Below are positions 1-7,938 of a stretch of DNA of 30,212 nucleotides, one piece after another; position 1 is the stretch's first letter; the number at the start of each line of letters is the position of its first letter. Source of the DNA: CAZHOV01 sp964534315 (lineage in GTDB: Bacteria > Bacteroidota > Bacteroidia > Chitinophagales > Saprospiraceae); assembly GCA_964534315.1 (NCBI GenBank), contig CAZHOV010000059.1, positions 1-30,212 of the forward strand. The letters run 5' to 3'. A program made the position numbers and the translations under genes. Below the pieces are notes generated by a model, which was given only the letters and a program-made list of their open reading frames with translations, was not told where the DNA came from and ran no database searches.

Positions 1-5
1 TGAGC

Positions 6-52
6 GGCCTATTTTTTCTATAAAATCGAAGATTTTATAGAAAAAAAAGGCC
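6..52. terminator. Long AT-rich hairpin, terminator-like
   Basis: Positions 6-27 and 31-52 are inverted copies of 22 bases with one mismatch, separated by the loop GAA. The stem has a GGCC base and an inner arm tttttctataaaatc. Read on the - strand it lies downstream of the NTF2-like lipoprotein gene and contains a run of T, so it could end that transcript. It resembles the 16-bp AT-rich hairpin at 21674-21716 in composition but not in sequence. Confidence 0.6.
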
Positions 53-70
53 TCTCAAAGAAGAAAATTT

Positions 71-114
71 GGTGGCTCGTAACACCGAAGGTGTTATGAG
101 ACACCTTCGAAGGT
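71..114. repeat. Palindromic GGTGTCTCGAAACACC-type repeat
   Basis: Positions 71-86 and 90-105 form a 16-bp stem with two mismatches around a GAA loop. An alternative perfect 8-bp stem (gaaggtgt 87-94 with acaccttc 101-108) and a 12-bp perfect palindrome (103-114) overlap it, so two folds exclude each other. The 16-base arm matches 14 of 16 bases of the arm at 19323-19338, so this is a dispersed repeat as well as a probable 3' structure for the adjacent - strand gene. Confidence 0.6.
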
Positions 115-118
115 TTAC

Positions 119-997
119 TTAAAACCCGAACATGCCATTGTTATTAGCTAAGCCTTCCGTTGGAATTTCCTGGATGACATCCCAGTGTTCTACGATCTTA
201 CCATTTGCGATCCGGAACAGATCGTAAAAGACTTGTTGCTTGTTATTCCATTCCCCTTCGCTTACGGTAAGTACAAAGTTTCCTTCACCCAACACTTTAT
301 GGATTTTGTTGTACTTAAACATATTGTTCTGGGAAGTAAGGTATTCTACCGCTTCAACAATACCGTTAAGCCCATCTTTAATGTCGGGGTTGTGCTGGTC
401 ATATTGCTCGGCGCTGATATAATCGCCTATTTTACCGGGATTCTTACCCATTAACACATCTTCTACCAGCCCCTTTGCAAGCGCTTTGTTCTCTTCTGTC
501 TTGTCTAAATCTTCAATAGCAGTAGGACCATCCGTTTGGGTCCTGCCACTGGCGGTTTCTTTGACCAACGGTGTCATGGCATCCCAGTGTTCAGCTACTT
601 TTCCTTGCTCATCTAAGCGGATGATATCAAAAGATACCATCTCGTCAGCGCCAAATGGCTTGGCATTTCTCCAGATGTTGTGCATGAATACGTATTGCCC
701 GTCCTGGAACATCCTGATGTTCTCGGCAGTTGTTCCGTTTTCCTTCAGTACCGGAAGCATTTGGATAAACGGCTCCAGTCCTGTCGGAATAAAGGGATTG
801 TGCTGGATGTAATCGGCATTGGCCAATTCGCGCATGGTTGCGGTGTCTTGTGTCAGTACGGAACCTAAAAAAGTACCCACTGTTTCTTTTTTACTCATGT
901 TTGACGTTTTTAATGGTTGTTGATTACTTGCAGTTTGAGTTGAATCACAAGCAGCGATAAGGCTTGCAATAATTAGAATGGAAAAGATTTGTCTCAT
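119..997 (-). CDS. NTF2/SnoaL-like lipoprotein with two tandem domains
   Basis: The product is 292 residues with a lipoprotein signal peptide (SLIAAC, lipidated Cys17), so it should sit in the periplasm or outer membrane. It holds two copies of an NTF2-like (SnoaL) fold, about residues 37-148 and 165-285. The duplication shows in paired motifs: YIQHNP and YDQHNP near each domain start, and GKVAEHWD and GKIVEHWD near each end. Single-domain relatives are annotated as SnoaL-like or predicted aldol-condensation proteins; no substrate can be read from the sequence. The gene is divergent from an HxlR-type regulator, and the shared intergenic region carries repeated operator-like words, so it is probably that regulator's target. 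Such pairs often respond to reactive small molecules, but that is inference here. Confidence 0.85.
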   Translation of the reverse strand: MRQIFSILIIASLIAACDSTQTASNQQPLKTSNMSKKETVGTFLGSVLTQDTATMRELANADYIQHNPFIPTGLEPFIQMLPVLKENGTTAENIRMFQDGQYVFMHNIWRNAKPFGADEMVSFDIIRLDEQGKVAEHWDAMTPLVKETASGRTQTDGPTAIEDLDKTEENKALAKGLVEDVLMGKNPGKIGDYISAEQYDQHNPDIKDGLNGIVEAVEYLTSQNNMFKYNKIHKVLGEGNFVLTVSEGEWNNKQQVFYDLFRIANGKIVEHWDVIQEIPTEGLANNNGMFGF

Positions 998-1041
998 ACT
1001 TGAAAAGTTATTACTTTTGTTATGAAAGCAAAAATCTAAAA

Positions 1042-1093
1042 ATTACTTGTAATATGCAAGCAATTTATAAATAAATTGTGTTTTGCAAGTAAT
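1042..1093. promoter_or_regulatory. Candidate HxlR operator region
   Basis: The word TRCAAGYAAT occurs three times between the divergent genes: tgcaagcaat at 1055-1064, tgcaagtaat at 1084-1093 (direct, 29 bases apart) and in inverse orientation at 1042-1051 with one mismatch. An 18-bp perfect palindrome, caatttataaataaattg, lies between them at 1061-1078. HxlR proteins bind as dimers to such sites next to their own gene and a divergent target. No footprint data are available, so the sites are inferred. Confidence 0.5.
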
Positions 1094-1111
1094 AATTAAC
1101 AATTTCTTAAT

Positions 1112-1549
1112 ATGAAGAATAAGTTTCGTTGCAACTGCCCGATCACCTCGGCCCTTGATATTTTGGGGGATAAGTGGATGTTGGTCATTATCAAACAGAT
1201 GCTTATGGAGGAGAAGCGGACTTTTAAGGACTTCGTAGAAAGTGATGAAGCCATAGCAACTAATATATTGTCTTCAAAACTGAAACTGTTGGAAGAGATG
1301 GGGATCATTACAAAATCAAAACTTCCAAATAATAAAAAAACAAATCTTTATACCTTAACAGAAAAAGGCATTTCCCTGACACCGGTAATTGTGGAATTGG
1401 CCATCTGGAGCGATAATAACCTCAGAGATGTGCACCCCTCCATTGTAAATGGCGAGGAAATGGAATTATTACGTAAGGATAAATCGGCCTTCGCCGGCCT
1501 TTTAGAGCATAAGTATCGGGAAAAACGAAACCATAACTTACCTAACTAG
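1112..1549 (+). CDS. HxlR-family winged-helix transcriptional regulator
   Basis: The 145-residue product matches the HxlR (MarR-like winged helix) family. It opens with the typical Cys-containing segment NCPITSALDILGDKW (about residues 9-23), followed by the helix-turn-helix (SDEAIATNILSSKLKLLEEMGI, split here as about residues 44-66) and the wing region LYTLTEKG (about residues 79-86). A Cys near the N-terminus (Cys7 and Cys9 here) is used as a redox or electrophile sensor in some relatives. It is divergent from the two-domain NTF2-like lipoprotein gene, which is its likely target, with repeated operator-like words in the 114-base gap. The start ATG follows an AT-rich leader without a clear Shine-Dalgarno, as is common in Bacteroidota. 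Confidence 0.9.
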   Translation: MKNKFRCNCPITSALDILGDKWMLVIIKQMLMEEKRTFKDFVESDEAIATNILSSKLKLLEEMGIITKSKLPNNKKTNLYTLTEKGISLTPVIVELAIWSDNNLRDVHPSIVNGEEMELLRKDKSAFAGLLEHKYREKRNHNLPN

Positions 1550-1677
1550 TGTGTTTCTGAAAATGCTTTTGGATGGCGAGAAAGAGAGATTTTTGGCTCA
1601 GATCAGACTTAAACATGAGTCATGCTTGTCATTATTCACGGAACAAACCTTTGGGGACTTCATAAAATCTTTTGAAC

Positions 1678-2874
1678 ATGAAGAAAAAATTTCTTTTTTC
1701 ACTTGCTGTAATCAGTATGCTATCCATTCAGGGACTTACCCAAAATAGGCTTTGCGATTGTAAAGTTGATCTCCTTTTCATGAATGAAAATATTGAAAAA
1801 ATACCTTCTTATAAAAAGAATAAGGCCGCTTATGAGAAAGCACTAAGCATTGCATTAGAAAAAGCGGAAAAAAGTACATCCTTTTTTGAATGCTTTGAGC
1901 TCCTTAATGAGTTGGTTATCCCCCTAAATGACTGGCATATCGGAATAATCGGACAAGCCCCTGATTCTTTGAATTCCAATACAGTGAAGTATCCAATGTA
2001 CCAGGGCGATCTGGATAGATTGACCCAAGTACTTCAGAAGAAGCCTTTTGAAGAGGTAGAAGGAATTTACCACACCAAACAGGGCTTTAGCTTTGGCATC
2101 ACCTACGTCGAAACAGAAAAAGCTTACCAGGGTGTTGTCTTGAGATCGCCAACCAGCAATTGGAAAACAGGAGAGATCATTTATAAATTCATCCCCCTTC
2201 CGGGGAATTATCTAAAAGTAATTGGAGGGCAATATCCCGGTAAGCGATTGATAAGCTACTACGAAAGGATCAACAACGGCGTCATTCTAAGAGCAGGGTA
2301 TCAAAAAGATACCCTTTCCCCCATTTACACCAGATCACCCTATCCTGACGCTACCTATTTGTTAAAAGAGTTATCACCTGATATAGACTATTTGAAAGTC
2401 GGCAGTTTCTCTTCCTATAATCCAACACTTGGTGAAGCCGAAGATTTCTATGAAAGCCTGGAAGGAAAACTAAATAAAAAACATTTGATACTCGATTTGA
2501 GAGATAATGGCGGAGGTGGGGATAGGAATTCCGACATACTACTAAAGTTGCTAAAAACGTATTTAGGGAAAAACAATCTCTATGTAATTACGAATGCCCG
2601 AACAGGCAGTAATGCTGAACAGTTCACCCTCAAACTTCGTAAGTACGATGCTGTTACCACGTTTGGTGATAAAACAAAAGGAGCACTGGCTTATGAAATA
2701 AAACCAGATGATTACTTCACCCTGCCCAGCACTAATTTTATACTCATTCTTACTTCTAAAGAGCTAAAAAAATTCTTGCCTTATGAGACCAAAGGGGTAG
2801 TTCCAGACCATTTCCTGGAATACAAGGAAAATTGGATTACTCAAATTGAAGCATTCATTAAGGAAAATAAGTAA
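1678..2874 (+). CDS. Exported S41-family (tail-specific-like) peptidase
   Basis: A Sec signal peptide (MKKKFLFSLAVISML, cleavage near GLTQ) is followed by an alpha-helical region and a C-terminal S41 peptidase domain of the Ctp/tricorn-like type. The strand LILDLRDNGGGGD (about residues 270-282) is the characteristic core. The nucleophile is expected in TGSNAEQF (Ser at about 311) and the general base Lys in GDKTKGAL. No PDZ domain is obvious. An in-frame TTG two codons upstream also opens the frame, but the ATG at 1678 gives a regular signal peptide. Substrates are unknown. The 128 bases between it and the HxlR gene hold no convincing gene. Confidence 0.8.
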   Translation: MKKKFLFSLAVISMLSIQGLTQNRLCDCKVDLLFMNENIEKIPSYKKNKAAYEKALSIALEKAEKSTSFFECFELLNELVIPLNDWHIGIIGQAPDSLNSNTVKYPMYQGDLDRLTQVLQKKPFEEVEGIYHTKQGFSFGITYVETEKAYQGVVLRSPTSNWKTGEIIYKFIPLPGNYLKVIGGQYPGKRLISYYERINNGVILRAGYQKDTLSPIYTRSPYPDATYLLKELSPDIDYLKVGSFSSYNPTLGEAEDFYESLEGKLNKKHLILDLRDNGGGGDRNSDILLKLLKTYLGKNNLYVITNARTGSNAEQFTLKLRKYDAVTTFGDKTKGALAYEIKPDDYFTLPSTNFILILTSKELKKFLPYETKGVVPDHFLEYKENWITQIEAFIKENK

Positions 2875-2968
2875 TCCAAATACTAAAAAAAACAGCGGGC
2901 GCTAAACAAACCTAAGCGATGATGGTTTTACTATCAATAAAAATAGTTTTACCAATCAACTTAGAATT

Positions 2969-3724
2969 ATGAAAAGATCAACCATTCATTTAAGCGTTTT
3001 AATCCTGGCCACTTTATTTTTTGCCGCTTGTGAGCCATCCAACCAACAAAAGGAATCTACCGGAGCCAATCAACCTGAACAAGAGCAGATCATTGGGTTG
3101 GTTGAAGAAGTGCTTACCAAAGAACAACAAGACGCCCTGACCCCTGACATGGTCATACAATCGCTCAAAGAAGGTAATGCGCGATTTATGCGTAACGACC
3201 TGACAGCCCGCGACCATTCCGCCCAAGTAAGAGAAGCCGTAAAAGCTCAATTTCCTAAAGCTATCGTTCTTTCTTGTGTTGACAGCCGGGTACCTGTTGA
3301 AGATGTATTTGACCGGGGTATCGGAGATGTTTTTGTGGCAAGAGTTGCAGGCAGTTTTGTCAATGAAGATATCCTGGGCAGCATGGAGTTTGCCTGTAAA
3401 GTAGCGGGCTCGAAATTAATCCTTGTCATGGGGCACGAACACTGCGGGGCCGTAAAAGCTGCAATAGACGATGTGAAACTAGGCAATATCACTCCAATGC
3501 TGACTAAAATAAAACCTGCTGTTGAAATGGTCGAATACGATGGAGAACGAAATTCCAAAAATCAGGAATTTGTCCACATGGTAAGTGAAAGTAATGTCCG
3601 AAATACCATTGCTAACATCCGGAGCCAAAGCCCCATACTAAAAGAAATGGAGGATAATGGGGAACTGAAAATTATCGGTGCCTTGTACGATATGGACAAC
3701 GGAAAAGTAAATTTATTAGAATAA
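2969..3724 (+). CDS. Beta-class carbonic anhydrase, lipoprotein
   Basis: This 251-residue protein interconverts CO2 and bicarbonate. Zinc ligands of the beta class are all present: Cys103 with the Asp105/Arg107 dyad (SCVDSR) and His156/Cys159 (GHEHCG). Residues 1-21 form a lipoprotein signal peptide (LFFAAC, Cys21), which places the enzyme outside the cytoplasm; many beta enzymes are cytosolic, but exported forms are common in Bacteroidota. The gene is followed after only 6 bases by a YitT-family membrane protein, so the two are probably co-transcribed. Confidence 0.93.
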   Translation: MKRSTIHLSVLILATLFFAACEPSNQQKESTGANQPEQEQIIGLVEEVLTKEQQDALTPDMVIQSLKEGNARFMRNDLTARDHSAQVREAVKAQFPKAIVLSCVDSRVPVEDVFDRGIGDVFVARVAGSFVNEDILGSMEFACKVAGSKLILVMGHEHCGAVKAAIDDVKLGNITPMLTKIKPAVEMVEYDGERNSKNQEFVHMVSESNVRNTIANIRSQSPILKEMEDNGELKIIGALYDMDNGKVNLLE

Positions 3725-3730
3725 AATTGT

Positions 3731-4642
3731 ATGCACAAAATAACGCAAATTACCTCAGAGATCATCCAAATAGCCCTGGCTGTCATTTTTGCAAGTATTG
3801 GCTTGAAAGCGTTTCTTTTACCTAACGGATTTCTCGACGGCGGAGTTACGGGAATCGCCATTCTGTTGAGCAAGTTCAGCTCCCTTGAAATCTCTTATAT
3901 TCTGCCTCTGATCACGATCCCGTTTTTTATTTTGGGATGGTTTACGGTTGCTAAAAGGATCATCATTAAATCTATCATTTCTGTCTTATTACTGGCATTA
4001 GTTATACATTTTGAAAATTTCACGCCGGTAACTGATGACAAGCTCCTGATTGCCATATTCGGAGGTATCTTTCTCGGAGCGGGCATTGGTCTGGCCATCA
4101 AAAATGGCTCCGTGCTGGATGGATCGGAAATTCTGGGAATATTTTTGAATGAAAAAGTCGGGTTTTCTATCGGAACGATCATATTGATCTTTAATACCAT
4201 TCTTTTTGGCATAACTGCTATGGTGATCTCTGTTGAAGTCGCCCTCTACTCTATCCTAACCTTTATCGTTACCGGAAAAGTTATTGATTTTGTTTTTCAG
4301 GGCTTCGAAGATTATGTAGGTTTGTGGATCGTAACCAATGAGTCGGACACCATCCAGCAACGGCTGTTGAATGAAGTAGGCACAGGCCTCACGGTTTACC
4401 ATGGTGCAAAGGGTTATGGAAGTAAAGGAATACAAGAGAATATGGAGATCATTCAGGTTATATTGAATCGAATCGATAGCAGGAAAGCTTATCGGGTTGT
4501 CGATTCCGTTGACAAAGACGCTTTCATTGTAGAGTTTGATGTTAACTACATCAGGGGCGGAGTCCTCAGGAAGTTTATTTTAAAATCAAAAAACAAAAAA
4601 CTACCTCAGGCGATGATCACTCAACTTGCTCCTCAGTTGTGA
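3731..4642 (+). CDS. YitT-family membrane protein (DUF161 + DUF2179)
   Basis: The 303-residue protein has five or six membrane helices in residues 10-200 and a soluble C-terminal DUF2179 domain (about residues 215-275; LTVYHGAKGYG). The N-terminal motif LPNGFLDGGVTGIAILL is diagnostic for YitT/UPF0750 proteins, which are proposed transporters without a settled substrate. It starts 6 bases after the carbonic anhydrase stop, so an operon is likely. A bicarbonate or anion link is tempting but is only inferred from the neighbour. Confidence 0.88.
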   Translation: MHKITQITSEIIQIALAVIFASIGLKAFLLPNGFLDGGVTGIAILLSKFSSLEISYILPLITIPFFILGWFTVAKRIIIKSIISVLLLALVIHFENFTPVTDDKLLIAIFGGIFLGAGIGLAIKNGSVLDGSEILGIFLNEKVGFSIGTIILIFNTILFGITAMVISVEVALYSILTFIVTGKVIDFVFQGFEDYVGLWIVTNESDTIQQRLLNEVGTGLTVYHGAKGYGSKGIQENMEIIQVILNRIDSRKAYRVVDSVDKDAFIVEFDVNYIRGGVLRKFILKSKNKKLPQAMITQLAPQL

Positions 4643-4678
4643 GAAGGAGGGACTCAAAATATGGTAAAGGATAATTAA

Positions 4679-5419
4679 ATGGAAACGGTAGAACAAAGAG
4701 ATATTGAAAACTGCAAACGGTGCCAGGCTGTACTGACTGGCCCGTATTGCTCTAATTGCGGGCTACCCAAAGAAGTCAGAAGGATCAACAGAAAATACAT
4801 TTTATCCGAAATCGGAAGTGTCTTAAATTTTCACAAAGGGATACTCTTTACCGTACGCGAATTGCTGTTGCGACCAGGATCCAATGTTCGTCAGTTCTTA
4901 CTCGAAGACAGGAACCGGCTGGTCAAACCCATCTTATTCCTGATCATTTGTTCATTAATTTATACTATCGCTCAAAATTCATTAAAGTTTGAGGATGGCT
5001 ATGTCAATTATTCAATAGAACACGAATCGACTGTCAATTACCTGCTGAAGTGGGTTTCTACCAACTATGGTTACGCAAATATCTTAATGGCAGCCTTCAT
5101 AGGGATCTGGATAAAAATTTTCTTTCGAAAGGCTGGTTACAACTATTTTGAAATTCTTATTCTCTTATGCTTTATGATGGGAATGGGAATGCTATTATTT
5201 GCACTTTTCGGCCTCATCGATAGCCTGATCAATATAAACCTGCTGGATAAGGGATTTTTGTTAGGGATTTTATATATTTCGTGGGGAATCGGACAATTTT
5301 TTCAAAAAGGAAAAATTGTTAATTACGTCAAAGCTTTCTTTAGTTATATGTTGGGTATGATTTCATTTACTATTATCGTTATGCTCATCGGCGTTTTAAT
5401 TGATCTGGTCATCAAGTAA
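4679..5419 (+). CDS. DUF3667 zinc-ribbon membrane protein
   Basis: Cys12, Cys15, Cys24 and Cys27 make a short N-terminal zinc ribbon (CKRC, CSNC). It is followed by the conserved DUF3667 segment (LNFHKGILFTVRELLLRPG, roughly residues 49-67) and about four membrane helices to residue 246. The family is almost restricted to Bacteroidota and has no assigned function. The gene follows the YitT gene by 36 bases and may belong to the same transcript. Confidence 0.82.
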   Translation: METVEQRDIENCKRCQAVLTGPYCSNCGLPKEVRRINRKYILSEIGSVLNFHKGILFTVRELLLRPGSNVRQFLLEDRNRLVKPILFLIICSLIYTIAQNSLKFEDGYVNYSIEHESTVNYLLKWVSTNYGYANILMAAFIGIWIKIFFRKAGYNYFEILILLCFMMGMGMLLFALFGLIDSLININLLDKGFLLGILYISWGIGQFFQKGKIVNYVKAFFSYMLGMISFTIIVMLIGVLIDLVIK

Positions 5420-5472
5420 AAATACAGCTAAGCATTATGAGCAAGAGTTGAAACTATTCACTAGCATTAGAA

Positions 5473-6033
5473 ATGGCAAAAAAGATATTTCTTTCATTAG
5501 CATCTGCCTTTTTAATTTGGCAATCCATAGACTTACTATCTAAGATCCACGAAATTGAGTTGCAATCTATTGTACTCTCATTCTTCCTTGCCTGGGTCAT
5601 TAATCTGTATATAACCGGTATTTTTGCGTTTGCAGGTTTTGCTTTTCCAACCCAGAAATTAATCCCCAAATCTTATTATCGAATATACAAACCTGAAAAA
5701 CTCAGGGTTGTTTATAAGCTTTTAAAGGTAGATTGGTTCAGGAAATTCTTATTGGCTACATTTTGGAGAAGTAAAGATCAACGAAAAAAATATTTTAATG
5801 GTAAAAAAAATGGCATCCCCACGTTAATAGAACAGTCCATGAAATCTGAATTTGGGCATCTACTGCCATTCATCATACTCAATATTGTAGGTATTTACTT
5901 GATAGTAATAAAGTTATTCGCATTAGGATTATTCACAATCTTTATTAACTTAATTGGTAACATGTACCCTGTCATTTTGCAGCGGCATCACCGAATGAGA
6001 ATTCAACTTATACATAAAAGGTACAATCGGTGA
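5473..6033 (+). CDS. Unknown membrane protein
   Basis: I do not recognise a family. The 186-residue product has an N-terminal hydrophobic segment (about residues 4-22), a second at about 34-60, and a pair at about 130-165, with a basic cytosolic stretch between (residues 70-125, rich in Lys and Arg, including WRSKDQRKKYFNGKKNG). It ends in a basic tail (HHRMRIQLIHKRYNR). A similar small glycosyl-carrier or integral membrane protein is conceivable, but nothing catalytic is visible. Start ATG at 5473 gives a regular first helix. Confidence 0.65.
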   Translation: MAKKIFLSLASAFLIWQSIDLLSKIHEIELQSIVLSFFLAWVINLYITGIFAFAGFAFPTQKLIPKSYYRIYKPEKLRVVYKLLKVDWFRKFLLATFWRSKDQRKKYFNGKKNGIPTLIEQSMKSEFGHLLPFIILNIVGIYLIVIKLFALGLFTIFINLIGNMYPVILQRHHRMRIQLIHKRYNR

Positions 6034-6122
6034 AAAAATGAAACGTTCCTGCTCTCGTTTATGCACCAAATCTCCAGAAACCATCGAACTAAAAACAACA
6101 AAATTTAAATAATCAACCACCA

Positions 6123-6536
6123 ATGGAAAAAGTAACCTTAAACTCCGTATTTGAATTTGTAAACACCTTCTCAGATGAAGATGTAGTAGCCTTCGCTAAC
6201 CTGTCGCAGGATAATAACCCTATCCACCTCGATGAGGAATATGCTGGTAATTCTATCTTTAAACGCCGAGTGGTCCACGGCGTCCTGATCGTCAGCATGT
6301 TCTCGAAAATATTTGGTACCATCTACCCGGGAAATGGAGGAATCTATTTATCCCAAACTTCCAAATTTGTCAGACCTGCTTTCCTGAATGATGAAATCAC
6401 CGCAAAGGCTACCCTAACCGAATTCGATAATGAAAAAAAACGGGGTGTTTTCTTAACGGAAGCGTTCAATCAAAACAACGAATTATTACTGACCGGTGAA
6501 GCTAAAATCTTATTTCCAAAAACGTTTAGCCTTTGA
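6123..6536 (+). CDS. MaoC-like (R)-specific enoyl-CoA hydratase
   Basis: The 137-residue single hotdog domain has the MaoC/PhaJ catalytic motif SQDNNPIH with Asp30 and His35, and the following VVHGVLIVS helix. Such enzymes hydrate trans-2-enoyl-CoA to (R)-3-hydroxyacyl-CoA, in fatty-acid turnover or polyhydroxyalkanoate supply. The gene converges on the tryptophanase gene with a 17-base gap. No PHA synthase is in the window, so the pathway is open. Confidence 0.85.
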   Translation: MEKVTLNSVFEFVNTFSDEDVVAFANLSQDNNPIHLDEEYAGNSIFKRRVVHGVLIVSMFSKIFGTIYPGNGGIYLSQTSKFVRPAFLNDEITAKATLTEFDNEKKRGVFLTEAFNQNNELLLTGEAKILFPKTFSL

Positions 6537-6553
6537 TGCACGGGATCATCCCC

Positions 6554-7933
6554 CTACTCTACCCGCTCAAAACGGGCCGTAAAATGCCTCAAAAACGGCG
6601 GCTCATAGGTGATCCGGAAGCCCTTGGTCTGCTCGCGCCCCTCCTTCAGTTCGCGGAATGCCTCCACCACATAATCAAAGTGGGTTTGGGTATATACCCG
6701 TCTTGGTATGGCCAACCGCACCAACTCCATACTGGCCGGAATAAATTGACCATCTTCAGTCGTTTTACCAAACATAACTGATCCGATCTCACAACAACGG
6801 ATACCACCAATGCGATACAGCTCACAAGCCATCGCCTGGCCCGGAAACTCAGACGGAGGAATATGCGGATAAAAATCCTTGGCATCAATATAAACAGCAT
6901 GCCCGCCAATAGGCCGGATCACCGAAATGCCCAGATCATGGATCTTTTCCCCTAGATACGTAGTGCTTTTGATGCGGTATTCCAGATAATCCGGATCAAA
7001 AACTTCTTTCAGACCTATGGCAATCGCTTCCATGTCACGGCCCGACAGGCCTCCGTAGGTCGAGTACCCTTCAGTAATAATGAGTACGGTACGACAGCTT
7101 AGCGCCAGCTTATGGTCCTTTAAAGCCAGAAATCCGCCCATATTCACCAGCGCGTCTTTCTTGGCACTCATGATGCAACCATCGGCCAGACCAAACATCT
7201 CCAGGGCGATCTCATTGTACGTCTTTTCAGCATAGCCCTCCTCTCTTTGCTTGATAAAATAGGAGTTTTCCGCTACGCGACAGGCATCCAGGATAAACAA
7301 AATACCGTGTTGCTGGCATATCTCAGACACCTCGCGGGTGTTCTGCATACTTACCGGTTGACCGCCACCGCTATTATTCGTTACGGTAAGAATAACCGCT
7401 CCGATATTCTGGGCGCCATGCTTTTGAATCGCCGTTTCCAGTTTATCAATATCCAGATTTCCCTTAAACGGATGGTAAGTCTCCGGCTCGAGGGCTACAT
7501 CAACAGGGCAATCAATAGCTGTAGCGCCTGAATATTCGATATTGGCGCGTGTCGTATCGAAATGAGTATTGGAAAGGAACACCTTTCCCGGACCGCCAAT
7601 ACGACTATACAACAAATGCTCCGCCGCACGGCCCTGGTGAGTGGGTAAAATATACGGATACCCCGTGATTTTGCGGATGATGGATTCCATATGATCCCAG
7701 CTGTAGGCACCGGCATAGCTTTCGTCTCCACGCATAATACCCGCCCACTGCTCAGAACTCATCGCCGACGTACCGCTATCTGTCAATAAATCGATAATTA
7801 CCTGTCTAGACTTTAACAAAAATGGATTGTAACAGGCATTTTTCAGGAACGCTATTCGTTCCTCTTCGGTCATTAGATTGATCGGTTCGACTACTTTAAT
7901 GCGAAACGGTTCAATGATTACTTTACGATGCAT
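6554..7933 (-). CDS. tnaA: Tryptophanase (tryptophan indole-lyase)
   Basis: A PLP beta-eliminating lyase of 459 residues that converts L-tryptophan to indole, pyruvate and ammonia in the cytosol. The internal-aldimine Lys is Lys259 in MSAKKDA, and the catalytic Tyr is Tyr73 in DESYAG. Three positions that separate tryptophanase from tyrosine phenol-lyase are of the tryptophanase type: Asp126 in HFDTT, a non-Arg residue in CCEIG, and His450 in LRHFTARF. The gene lies 5 bases downstream of a paralogue with the opposite residues, and the two form one - strand operon. No leader peptide like E. coli TnaC is adjacent, because the upstream neighbour is the paralogue itself. Confidence 0.93.
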   Translation of the reverse strand: MHRKVIIEPFRIKVVEPINLMTEEERIAFLKNACYNPFLLKSRQVIIDLLTDSGTSAMSSEQWAGIMRGDESYAGAYSWDHMESIIRKITGYPYILPTHQGRAAEHLLYSRIGGPGKVFLSNTHFDTTRANIEYSGATAIDCPVDVALEPETYHPFKGNLDIDKLETAIQKHGAQNIGAVILTVTNNSGGGQPVSMQNTREVSEICQQHGILFILDACRVAENSYFIKQREEGYAEKTYNEIALEMFGLADGCIMSAKKDALVNMGGFLALKDHKLALSCRTVLIITEGYSTYGGLSGRDMEAIAIGLKEVFDPDYLEYRIKSTTYLGEKIHDLGISVIRPIGGHAVYIDAKDFYPHIPPSEFPGQAMACELYRIGGIRCCEIGSVMFGKTTEDGQFIPASMELVRLAIPRRVYTQTHFDYVVEAFRELKEGREQTKGFRITYEPPFLRHFTARFERVE

Positions 7934-7938
7934 ATGGG

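Noticed and set aside
1551..1748. 65-codon open frame between HxlR and the peptidase
   Set aside because: It overlaps the signal-peptide start of the peptidase gene in another frame, has a poor start and no recognisable composition.
2969..4642. Bicarbonate uptake system of carbonic anhydrase and YitT
   Set aside because: The genes look co-transcribed, but YitT substrates are unknown and nothing in the sequence points to bicarbonate.
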